Source of the DNA: Alphaproteobacteria bacterium
GTDB taxonomy: Bacteria; Pseudomonadota; Alphaproteobacteria; Rickettsiales; Rickettsiaceae
Reading direction: 5' to 3'
DNA: 6,004 bases
Assembly (NCBI GenBank): GCA_020630305.1
Contig: JAHDBQ010000057.1
Coordinates: 1-6,004 of the forward strand
A program made the translations under genes and the position numbers. Below the pieces are notes generated by a model. That model was not told the DNA's origin, searched no databases, and saw nothing but the letters and a program-made list of their open reading frames with translations. Below are positions 1-5,482 of the stretch, one piece after another (positions within the stretch are counted from its first letter, which is position 1; each line of letters begins with the position of its first letter).

Positions 1-156
1 ACCAGGTGTGATTGATGGAGTACCAGGAGCTGAAGTGTAAGGACTACCAGTTATTGTATGTGTAATTGCAGCACTTGCGCTGTTTGCCATGCCGGCAGAA
101 ACCGCCAATAATGACGCTGTTGTCAAAAACTTTTTTAGCTTATTTTTTTTATCCAT
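1..156 (-). CDS. N-terminus of an exported surface (autotransporter-like) protein, partial
   Basis: The frame opens with ATG at 156 and stays open for 52 codons to the left edge, so only the N-terminus is visible. Residues 1-9 are lysine-rich (MDKKNKLKK), residues 10-24 are hydrophobic, and an A-S-A sequence at 27-29 gives a good signal peptidase I site; this is a Sec signal peptide. The mature part starts AITHTITGSP and is rich in Thr, Ser, Pro and Gly, as is common in passenger domains of rickettsial surface proteins. A purine-rich ribosome binding site (AGGGAAAGG, plus-strand positions 166-174) sits 9 bases before the start. Export is well supported; that it is an autotransporter is inferred from the style of the signal peptide and mature start, because no beta-barrel or repeat domain is in view. 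It could also be another secreted or outer-membrane protein. Confidence 0.7.
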   Translation of the reverse strand, partial: MDKKNKLKKFLTTASLLAVSAGMANSASAAITHTITGSPYTSAPGTPSITPG

Positions 157-188
157 AGCTTTTTACCTTTCCCTAATTATTTATTTAA

Positions 189-235
189 TCCTTTGTGGGT
201 AATTTTTTTACAAAATTACAATTCTTTACAAAGGA
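189..235 (-). promoter_or_regulatory. Nested AT-rich hairpin in the leader of the exported protein
   Basis: Two perfect 8-base inverted repeats are nested: TCCTTTGT (189-196) pairs with ACAAAGGA (228-235), and inside it GTAATTTT (199-206) pairs with AAAATTAC (212-219) around a 5-base loop. The structure ends 33 bases before the ATG at 156 and would lie in the 5' untranslated leader if transcription starts near 250. The outer stem has mixed bases; the inner one is AT-rich and weak. A role in translation or message stability is inference; chance pairing in AT-rich DNA is possible, though two nested perfect 8-mers are more than expected by eye. Confidence 0.4.
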
Positions 236-255
236 CAATTTTACTAATTTAAAAT

Positions 256-261
256 ATTATA
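256..261 (-). promoter_or_regulatory. Candidate -10 box for the exported protein gene
   Basis: Read on the minus strand, 261-256 is TATAAT, an exact match to the consensus -10 box, about 100 bases before the start codon. The -35 side is poor: TGTTTA lies 17 bases away and TTGTGT lies 20 bases away, and neither is a good match. In DNA this AT-rich, -10-like words are frequent, so this is a weak call. Confidence 0.25.
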
Positions 262-503
262 AAATTCATTTAGCCTACTAAACACAAGGTAATCAAATAC
301 CTCTACATGCAAATAGAAATTATGGCCAAATAAATCGAACACTGTTTGAGTATAAACAATAGATTAGTTTGAAAGCAAGGATTGCAATAACTGAAAAGCA
401 TTTAAATTTTTGGATTATATTTATTATGCAACAGGTAACGCAAAAAAGACGAAAATGTCACAAACAGCAGGTCGGCAAGAGTGATTCTTTAATAAATGAT
501 TGT
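262..503. other. Intergenic stretch without a recognisable gene
   Basis: No convincing coding region is seen on either strand; the longest plus-strand frame with an ATG (425-511) encodes only 28 residues of no recognisable family and has no ribosome binding site. The last bases before 504 (AATGATTGT) resemble the right end of the palindromic units further on (GGGATGACAC before the same AGTGCGT), so an older, decayed repeat unit may end here. Otherwise the stretch looks like degraded non-coding DNA of the kind common in reduced Rickettsiales genomes. Confidence 0.5.
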
Positions 504-589
504 AGTGCGTAGGCAAACTTCCTGGTACCAAATTAAACAATGCACTTTAAAGAAAGTGGCGTCATCGGCGAATTCATTTAGCGGATCTC
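504..589. repeat. 86-base direct repeat, copy 1
   Basis: This stretch matches 801-886 without gaps over 86 bases with 10 differences (about 88% identity by hand count). It consists of a 57-base linker beginning AGTGCGTAGGCAA and ending ACTTTAAAGAAA plus a few bases, followed by the left half-hairpin of a palindromic unit beginning CGTCATCGGC and ending GCGGATCTC. The copies start 297 bases apart. Confidence 0.9.
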
Positions 590-655
590 ATAAACAGTTC
601 AGCGCAGTGCTTTGTTACTAGTGTAATGAGATTCTGGACCTGCGCCCGGAATGAC
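561..655. repeat. Palindromic repeat unit A (GTCATC...GAATGAC)
   Basis: The unit starts with GTCATCGGC and ends with CCCGGAATGAC, so its ends are inverted copies of one another. Each end can itself fold: the left arm around the loop region AATTCATTT, and the right arm ATTCTGG...CCCGGAAT around CTGCG, with a G-T wobble. The right arm is the 'CATTCCGGGCGCAGGTCCAGAATCTC' type (reverse complement), familiar from Rickettsia spacers. The middle (about 590-625) is unlike unit B. It encodes nothing recognisable. Confidence 0.75.
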
Positions 656-713
656 AGAGTGTGTTTTAGAGTATGAGTTCTTATTTTAAATTCAGACTTT
701 ACCACAAAATACC

Positions 714-798
714 GTCATCCTGAATTCATTTCAGGATCTCTAGCACCCTAGTATAATGTTGCTAGTTGGATGAGATCCCGGATCAAGTCCGGGATGAC
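714..798. repeat. Palindromic repeat unit B (GTCATCC...GGATGAC), the most intact copy
   Basis: The 85-base unit is an imperfect palindrome from end to end. The left arm holds a perfect hairpin, ATCCTGAA (717-724) with TTCAGGAT (730-737) around TTCAT; the right arm holds another, ATCCCGGA (775-782) with TCCGGGAT (788-795) around TCAAG. The outer ends GTCATCC (714-720) and GGATGAC (792-798) pair, and the centre has CTAGCA against TGCTAG-type matches (740-745 and 760-765). This is a compact, transposase-less palindromic repeat such as a Rickettsia-type palindromic element or MITE; the exact family was not determined. Confidence 0.85.
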
Positions 799-800
799 AC

Positions 801-886
801 AGTGCGTAGGCAAGCTTCATGGTATCAAATGAAACAATGTACTTTAAAGAAAATACCGTCATCGGCTAATTCATTTGGCGGATCTC
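801..886. repeat. 86-base direct repeat, copy 2
   Basis: This is the partner of 504-589. It follows directly on the right end of palindromic unit B (GGGATGACAC then AGTGCGT) and runs into the left arm of truncated unit C. The differences from copy 1 are scattered single bases plus a short cluster just before GTCATC, so the two copies have diverged by point mutation and are not recent duplicates. Confidence 0.9.
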
Positions 887-895
887 TAGCACCCT
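858..895. repeat. Palindromic repeat unit C, left half only
   Basis: GTCATCGGCTAATTC through GGATCTCTAGCACCCT follows the left half of unit B (714-749), with 2 extra bases in the hairpin. After CACCCT the resemblance stops and the sequence runs into the 3' end of kdpA, whose stop codon is at 918-920. The right half, with its GGATGAC end, is missing. Read in the kdpA direction the imperfect hairpin ATCCGC...GCCGAT is followed by TATTTTCTTT, so it might also act as a weak transcription terminator for kdpA. Confidence 0.65.
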
Positions 896-917
896 TTCAC
901 CGCATTGCACCCATTTG

Positions 918-2570
918 CTACATATTAATAAATTCTACAAGTGGCCCTAAGATCATCAACGGCAGGAACATTATAGTTCCCACTAGCAAAACTGTAATCA
1001 GTAAGAACACACTAAGCTCGATACTTGACTGGGTTCTTGCATTAACCTGATGATTTATTCTTTGCTTAGATGCAAAAGACCCGCTAATAGCAAGCGAGAA
1101 GAAGATAACTGGGTAACGCCCAATAAACATCGCTGAAGCAGTCATATAATTAAAATAATCGCTTGAAATATCAATACCAGAGAAGTTCGAGCCATTATTT
1201 GCAAAGCTCGATGCAAAATTATAAGTTATGTCAGTAACTGCTTGAGAGCCATGGTATGTGATTAGTTCCTTACTTTCTGGCATCATTAGAGTTATGCCGG
1301 TAAAAATTAAAATACCAACTGGCATAATCAAGAACACAATAATAACATAGTTAATTTCATTGATTGTAATTCTTTTACCAAAGAAATTAGCCGCCTCACC
1401 AGTAATTAACCCTCTTAGGAAAACTGCAACAATTAAATATGATAGCATTGCAAAAAAACCAGAGCCAACACCTTCTATGACAAATTTACTGATAATTAAA
1501 TTTGAAAAAAGAACCAGCGTGCTAAGCGGCGAGTAATTTTCTAAAATTGCATTTGGTGACCCGTCAGAACTTACAGTAATTGAAAGTATCCACATTAATG
1601 ATGGGAACTTGTCGTATATCAGCTCTTTGCCTGTATAATTAAAATTATCTTTTAGGGAATGATTGTCTAAAATTTGCGGGATTCCGTAGTCATTCTCACC
1701 TAGATTCATCACTAGTAAAGAGCAAATTAAAATAATCACAATCATTACATATAAAGACCAGCTAAGGCGCATAGCATCTACTATATATCCATAAGTAAAT
1801 AACATCGAAATCGGCACGATCACAATCAAAAATAATCCAAGCATAATTGCCTCTCTGCTAGGGGCTTCAAACGGATGCGCCGAGGCACTTGCAAACATCG
1901 AGCCACCATTAGCTATAAGATTCTTAATCGCCACCTGCCCTGCTATTGGCCCTGTATATAATTTTTTATGAGCCCCTTCTAAAGTATAATAATCCACCTC
2001 TCCTGCAAAATTATGCGGCACTCCGCAGCCAATTAAGTTAAATGCAGCAAATAGTGAAAGCGGAAGCAAAATAAATATCATGGCGCGAAGGAAATCATCG
2101 TAAAAATTGCCAATATAAGAATTTTTGCTATTAACAATTCCCCTAATAAAAGCAATAAACACGCAAATGCCAGTAGCACCTGAGAGGAAATTTTGCATAG
2201 TCATTGCAAACACATGTGAAAACATCGTAAGGTCATTTTCAGGATTGTGGCTTTGCCAGAATGTACCAGTCGAAAAAGAAATTGCAGCATTAAGCGCAGA
2301 AGCAAAACTAATTTGACCAGACTTCGCATCCTGACCCGGCAAATAATTTTGAAAATAAATAATAGATAATGTGGCAATTATACAAAGGGTATTAAAGCAC
2401 ATCAGGCTTGTGAAATATTCTCGCCAATTTTGGCTTTCCCAAGAACCGCTATTGCGCCTTAAATCCTCATGATGAGTATAGTCATATCTGTAGATTGCTG
2501 CAATATACTTGCCAATAATCGGGGCAAATAAGGTAACGATTGCAAAAAATAAAAGCGCTGCTGCTAGCAT
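918..2570 (-). CDS. kdpA: KdpA, potassium-translocating subunit of the Kdp ATPase (divergent, without adjacent kdpB/kdpC)
   Basis: The 550-residue integral membrane protein is close to the usual length of KdpA (E. coli, about 557). In the KdpFABC complex KdpA is the channel-like inner-membrane subunit that binds K+, while KdpB supplies ATP hydrolysis. Four pore-loop regions can be aligned with E. coli KdpA from memory: STGTFWQS (100-107), ANGGSMF (220-226) followed by SAHPFEAP, SSDGSPN (334-340), and NNGSNF (458-463). Other family matches are EGVGSGFFAML (366-376) and MFIGRYPVIF (481-490) near the C-terminus, which ends GPLVEFINM much like the normal GPVAEYLS. Several filter positions differ from E. 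coli (TNTNW, TNGGGFF, SCGAV, NNGSAF), including SCG to SDG. The start at 2570 has a good AAGGGA site 7 bases upstream, inside the end of the lptM-like gene. No kdpB, kdpC or kdpF lies downstream, where they normally follow; repeats begin instead. Family is secure; transport activity is uncertain. Confidence 0.93.
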   Translation of the reverse strand: MLAAALLFFAIVTLFAPIIGKYIAAIYRYDYTHHEDLRRNSGSWESQNWREYFTSLMCFNTLCIIATLSIIYFQNYLPGQDAKSGQISFASALNAAISFSTGTFWQSHNPENDLTMFSHVFAMTMQNFLSGATGICVFIAFIRGIVNSKNSYIGNFYDDFLRAMIFILLPLSLFAAFNLIGCGVPHNFAGEVDYYTLEGAHKKLYTGPIAGQVAIKNLIANGGSMFASASAHPFEAPSREAIMLGLFLIVIVPISMLFTYGYIVDAMRLSWSLYVMIVIILICSLLVMNLGENDYGIPQILDNHSLKDNFNYTGKELIYDKFPSLMWILSITVSSDGSPNAILENYSPLSTLVLFSNLIISKFVIEGVGSGFFAMLSYLIVAVFLRGLITGEAANFFGKRITINEINYVIIVFLIMPVGILIFTGITLMMPESKELITYHGSQAVTDITYNFASSFANNGSNFSGIDISSDYFNYMTASAMFIGRYPVIFFSLAISGSFASKQRINHQVNARTQSSIELSVFLLITVLLVGTIMFLPLMILGPLVEFINM

Positions 2571-2571
2571 T

Positions 2572-2694
2572 TTATTTTCCCTTTATTTTGGTTTTACTAA
2601 CCGAAGAATTTGCCTCTGGCAAGCGAAGTGGCTTTTTTAAACCGCAGCTACTTACTAAAAATATCATTATTAATATAAAAAAAGATTGTTTCAT
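2572..2694 (-). CDS. lptM: Small LptM-like (YifL family) lipoprotein, 40 residues
   Basis: A 40-codon frame starts at ATG 2694 and ends with TAA at 2574-2572, one base before the kdpA start. Residues 1-16 are a lipoprotein signal peptide (MKQSFFILIMIFLV) with lipobox VSSC, giving a lipid-modified Cys17. The mature protein begins CGLKKPLRLPEAN, matching the hallmark CGLKGPLYLPP start of LptM/YifL, a lipoprotein shown in E. coli to help assemble the LptD/LptE LPS translocon in the outer membrane. The Gly after CGLK is Lys here, and the tail (SSVSKTKIKGK) is short and basic. The mature part is only 24 residues, shorter than the roughly 50 of E. coli. It overlaps the kdpA ribosome binding site, so the two genes are probably co-transcribed and translationally linked. 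No clear Shine-Dalgarno precedes its own start. It is easily missed by gene callers because of its size. Confidence 0.75.
   Translation of the reverse strand: MKQSFFILIMIFLVSSCGLKKPLRLPEANSSVSKTKIKGK
2578..2583 (-). promoter_or_regulatory. Ribosome binding site of kdpA
   Basis: Read on the minus strand this is AAGGGA, 7 bases before the kdpA ATG at 2570. It lies inside the last codons of the lptM-like gene, which fixes the kdpA start and suggests coupled translation of the two genes. Confidence 0.6.
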
Positions 2695-2729
2695 ATGTTT
2701 TTTCAGTGTAATTTCTATAAGTTACGTTA

Positions 2730-2757
2730 ATATTAGTTTGGCACTAACTGACCACAA
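2730..2757 (-). promoter_or_regulatory. Weak candidate promoter for lptM-kdpA
   Basis: On the minus strand TTGTGG (2757-2752) and TAATAT (2735-2730) are separated by 16 bases, about 35 bases upstream of the ATG at 2694. Both boxes are imperfect. It overlaps the candidate tlpA promoter on the other strand, so if both are real the two operons would compete for polymerase in a 104-base divergent spacer. Confidence 0.2.
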
Positions 2758-2767
2758 CACCGATAAT
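2738..2767 (+). promoter_or_regulatory. Candidate promoter for tlpA-sppA
   Basis: TTGGCA (2738-2743) and GATAAT (2762-2767) are separated by 18 bases, resembling sigma-70 -35 and -10 boxes with few mismatches. It lies about 31 bases before the tlpA ATG, in the spacer between the divergent lptM and tlpA genes. Confidence 0.35.
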
Positions 2768-2798
2768 AAAGATATAAAATAATTTAGACAATAATATT

Positions 2799-3611
2799 AT
2801 GGCAAAAACTAGTTCTAGTAAATTTTTATTATGGCTTCTTAGCTTTGTTTTTTTCAATTACACAATGCTGATAAGCACTTCTATTGCTTATAAAATAACG
2901 GGTCCAGAGCTTGGAGATTTCGTAAATACCGAAACAGCTTTTTTTGACGAAAACGGAGAAAAAAAATTCATAGACCAATATGAAGGCAAAACTATTTTGC
3001 TTGTTTTCTGGGCTACCTGGTGCGGGTCATGCGTCAATGAAATGCCAGCCCTTGATAATTTACAAAAAGATTTCCGCAAATTGCCATTTGAAGTTATAGC
3101 TCTTTCACAAGATTACAAAGGCGTTTCTGCGGTAACAAAATATTACAAAGATTATGAACTAAGACATTTAAAACCCTTTCATGACAAACAAAATCAGCTA
3201 TTTAGAGAGTTTCAGATTGCAAGCCTACCGACTGCGTATATAATAGGCCCTGACGGCAAGTTAAAGCAGGTAATCAAAGGTATCGTAAAATGGCATAGCC
3301 CTGAAGTTAGAGAAATGATCTTAAAATATATTCCTGGTGAACATGAAACGCCAAAAAATACCTTTAAGATTGAATCTTTGAATAAAAAGGTTCTGCACTC
3401 TGCTCCTTCTAAGTTATACGAAGAAAAACAGCAAGAGGCGCAAGAACAACAGGAAAATCAGGATACTTCTGAAGAAAGCGAAAAAACGCCTGAAGAATCA
3501 GCGCCCGAAAATTCAAAACCAGAAAATGAGATAAATCAAAAAACAGAAAGCAACAAAACTTCAGACGAAGAAAAGATTGATAAAGAAAATAAAAAAGGAG
3601 AAAAAGAATAA
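2799..3611 (+). CDS. tlpA: TlpA-like membrane-anchored or exported thiol-disulfide oxidoreductase with long acidic tail
   Basis: The 270-residue protein has an N-terminal hydrophobic segment (about 9-30, possible signal peptidase site after SIA at 28-30), then a thioredoxin-fold domain of the TlpA/ResA/DsbE type. The active site is WCGSC, with Cys75 and Cys78, preceded by LLVFWAT, and the conserved cis-proline loop is SLPT (Pro144), followed by AYIIGPDGKL. Such proteins work in the periplasm, reducing or exchanging disulfides, often for cytochrome c or oxidase maturation; the partner here is unknown. From about residue 205 to 270 a low-complexity tail rich in Glu, Lys, Gln, Ser and Asn follows, absent from typical TlpA and probably disordered. 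The start at 2799 is chosen because it keeps the signal sequence; the next ATG (codon 23) would destroy it. The ribosome binding site is weak. Its stop overlaps the sppA start (TAATG). Assignment to the family is firm; the precise subfamily is not. Confidence 0.88.
   Translation: MAKTSSSKFLLWLLSFVFFNYTMLISTSIAYKITGPELGDFVNTETAFFDENGEKKFIDQYEGKTILLVFWATWCGSCVNEMPALDNLQKDFRKLPFEVIALSQDYKGVSAVTKYYKDYELRHLKPFHDKQNQLFREFQIASLPTAYIIGPDGKLKQVIKGIVKWHSPEVREMILKYIPGEHETPKNTFKIESLNKKVLHSAPSKLYEEKQQEAQEQQENQDTSEESEKTPEESAPENSKPENEINQKTESNKTSDEEKIDKENKKGEKE
3595..3600 (+). promoter_or_regulatory. Ribosome binding site of sppA
   Basis: AAGGAG lies 10 bases before the sppA ATG at 3611, inside the final codons of tlpA. 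It supports the start that overlaps the tlpA stop codon. Confidence 0.7.
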
Positions 3612-4534
3612 TGAGCCAAGATAGTTCAAATAATACAGTTAGCGATAGTAACTTAGTAGTTTCGCACCAAAAACCCAGCAAACTTGAACAGTTTCTGTCA
3701 GCATTACCTATAATAGGCAAAGGCAAGGAAGTTGTAGCAGTGCTACGCCTTGAAGGAGTTATAGGCAAGGCAGGGCTTGGCAAATCTGGCATGAGCGCGA
3801 GCGCTCTTAATTCTTTAATCGAGAAAACATTTAAAATAGATAAGCTAAAATGCGTGTGCCTTGCTATTAATTCTCCAGGAGGTTCGCCTGTTCAGTCCGA
3901 GCTAATCGCAAGCAGAATCATTGAACTTGCAAAAGAAAAAGATGTGCCGGTTTATAGCTTTGTTGAAGATGTAGCGGCATCAGGCGGATACTGGCTTGCA
4001 TGCGCTGGTGATAAGATCTTTGTTAGTCGTAGCTCTATTGTTGGCAGTATCGGCGTTATTTCTAGCGGCTTTGGCTTCCAAGATGCAATCAAAAAAATGG
4101 GCGTAGAGCGCAGAGTATATACTCAAGGGAACAATAAATCCGTTCTAGACCCTTTCCAACCAGCTAAGGATAAAGACGTAAAAATCATCAAAAAAATACA
4201 GTCTGAAATTCACGATCATTTCATGCAACATGTAAAAGAAAGACGAGGTAACAGACTAACTCAAACTGACAACATCTTATTTAGCGGCGAGTTTTGGACC
4301 GGTCAAACTGCAATAGATTTTGGCCTTGCTGATGGTATATTTAACATGCACTCTTTTATAAAGAAGAAATTTGGTGAAAATATTAAAGTACAAAACATGG
4401 AAGCCAAGCAATCTTGGTTTAAAAAGAAATTCGGTGCAAGACAGGCTTCTAAAGAGATAGCCAGCGAAATAGCTATCGAGACAATAAACGCGCTTGAGGA
4501 TAAAGCCTTCGAGAGTAAATTCAAGCTATTTTAA
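3611..4534 (+). CDS. sppA: S49-family serine peptidase, short SppA type
   Basis: The 307-residue protein is a single-domain S49 peptidase, the class that degrades cleaved signal peptides and other small membrane-associated peptides. The oxyanion-side motif INSPGGSP is at 86-93, the nucleophile is Ser124 in VAASGGYWLA (121-130), and the general base is Lys176 in QGNNKSVLDPF. The 52-residue spacing of Ser and Lys equals that in Bacillus subtilis SppA (Ser147/Lys199), supporting an active Ser-Lys dyad. Length matches the one-domain SppA of Gram-positives and Rickettsiales, about half of E. coli SppA. I see no clear N-terminal membrane helix: residues 1-25 are polar and the first hydrophobic stretch (41-51) is the first strand of the domain, so how it reaches or faces the membrane is open. 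The start overlaps the tlpA stop in TAATG, indicating translational coupling. The 3' end overlaps the opposing rluC by 9 bases. Confidence 0.92.
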   Translation: MSQDSSNNTVSDSNLVVSHQKPSKLEQFLSALPIIGKGKEVVAVLRLEGVIGKAGLGKSGMSASALNSLIEKTFKIDKLKCVCLAINSPGGSPVQSELIASRIIELAKEKDVPVYSFVEDVAASGGYWLACAGDKIFVSRSSIVGSIGVISSGFGFQDAIKKMGVERRVYTQGNNKSVLDPFQPAKDKDVKIIKKIQSEIHDHFMQHVKERRGNRLTQTDNILFSGEFWTGQTAIDFGLADGIFNMHSFIKKKFGENIKVQNMEAKQSWFKKKFGARQASKEIASEIAIETINALEDKAFESKFKLF

Positions 4535-5437
4535 TTTATCTATCGTAAAGAAAAATGTCGGGCTCGCCTGGCACTCTATTTTATATTCTTTGCCAAATAT
4601 TTCTTTTGACAAGGTTATTTTGTGTGCATGAAGTAACATTCTGCTAAATTTTTTGCCGCTATATTTAACGTCGCCAATAATAGGGCATTCTAGTCCAGAC
4701 GAGGCATGTACCCTGAGCTGGTGCATTCTACCAGTTGTTGGCATAAATTGAATTAATGATTTATCTCTTTTCGACTCTAAGACTTCATAATATGTTTCAG
4801 CATATTTCCCGCCTTCTTCAACCACTGACACAAGCTCTTTATCATCAATCCTGATTTTATCAAGATAATTAGCAATTTTGCCTTTAGGTAGTTTTGGCTT
4901 CCCAGATACTATCGCTAGATACACTTTCTTTATCTTTAACTCCTTAAATGCCTCGGTTAATATCCTTGCGTTGGTTGCGCTAGTTGCAATCAGCAAAACG
5001 CCGCTTGTATTTTTATCTAGGCGGTGCACTAATTTATAATTAGTATTATTTGTTTCATTTAAATATTGCAAAGCATCATCAACAGAAAGTTTTATTTTAC
5101 TCCCTCCCTGCACGGCTAACCCTTCTGGTTTATTAACAGCAATAAATTCAACAGTTTTGTGAACTAAATACTCGTCAAGAATTTTCTGTGCGAGCGCCAT
5201 GGTATTCTGAGAATAAATTTTTTTCTCTTGATTGACGGTATTCTTCGGCAGATCTACAAATACCTGCAGCTTATCATTATTATCAATCCTTAAATTAGAT
5301 TTTGCCTTTTTGCTATTGACTTTTATGCGCCCTGCTCTTAAATATTTCTCTATTACCCCTTGAGTTAAGCTTGGAAAGATTCGTTTTAAATACCGATCAA
5401 GTCTAATTGGTAATGTTTCTTCTACTGCAATTTCCAT
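4526..5437 (-). CDS. rluC: RluA/RluC-family 23S rRNA pseudouridine synthase
   Basis: The 303-residue enzyme isomerises specific uridines of 23S rRNA to pseudouridine. An N-terminal S4 RNA-binding domain covers about 10-60 (RLDRYLKRIFPSLTQG and LRAGRIKVN are typical). The catalytic domain follows, with VNKPEGLAVQGG (101-112), the signature HRLDKNTSGVLL (138-149) carrying catalytic Asp141, and the C-terminal TGRMHQLRVH (235-244) followed by PIIGDVKYSG. Length and domain order fit RluC or RluD of about 320 residues; RluC is preferred because Rickettsiales orthologues carry that name, but target sites (955/2504/2580 for RluC) cannot be deduced from sequence alone. The ATG at 5437 lacks a recognisable Shine-Dalgarno sequence, but it is the start that includes the whole S4 domain. 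It lies 45 bases after the CinA-domain gene on the same strand, probably in one operon, and converges on sppA with a 9-base overlap. Confidence 0.92.
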   Translation of the reverse strand: MEIAVEETLPIRLDRYLKRIFPSLTQGVIEKYLRAGRIKVNSKKAKSNLRIDNNDKLQVFVDLPKNTVNQEKKIYSQNTMALAQKILDEYLVHKTVEFIAVNKPEGLAVQGGSKIKLSVDDALQYLNETNNTNYKLVHRLDKNTSGVLLIATSATNARILTEAFKELKIKKVYLAIVSGKPKLPKGKIANYLDKIRIDDKELVSVVEEGGKYAETYYEVLESKRDKSLIQFMPTTGRMHQLRVHASSGLECPIIGDVKYSGKKFSRMLLHAHKITLSKEIFGKEYKIECQASPTFFFTIDKLK

Positions 5438-5482
5438 ATATGATAACTCGGGAATAATATTTATATTTGTATATTTCTATGG

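Noticed and set aside
425..511. 28-codon plus-strand frame as a small gene
   Set aside because: There is no ribosome binding site, no recognisable motif, and it ends inside the repeat linker; it is best explained by chance.
504..895. CRISPR array
   Set aside because: There are only two to three units, they are long palindromes with partly homologous spacers, and no cas gene is present.
766..1050. Plus-strand 94-codon open frame
   Set aside because: Its first half translates the palindromic repeat and its second half lies antisense to the conserved C-terminus of KdpA; the peptide resembles no family and has no ribosome binding site.
2540..2782. Plus-strand 80-codon open frame between kdpA and tlpA
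   Set aside because: It is antisense to the kdpA start and the whole lptM-like gene, whose lipobox and CGLK motif are much better evidence of coding.
3409..3792. Minus-strand 127-codon open frame opposite the tlpA/sppA junction
   Set aside because: It is the complement of the acidic, purine-rich TlpA tail, which yields a Leu/Phe-rich apparent membrane protein by composition alone; TlpA and SppA motifs support the plus strand.
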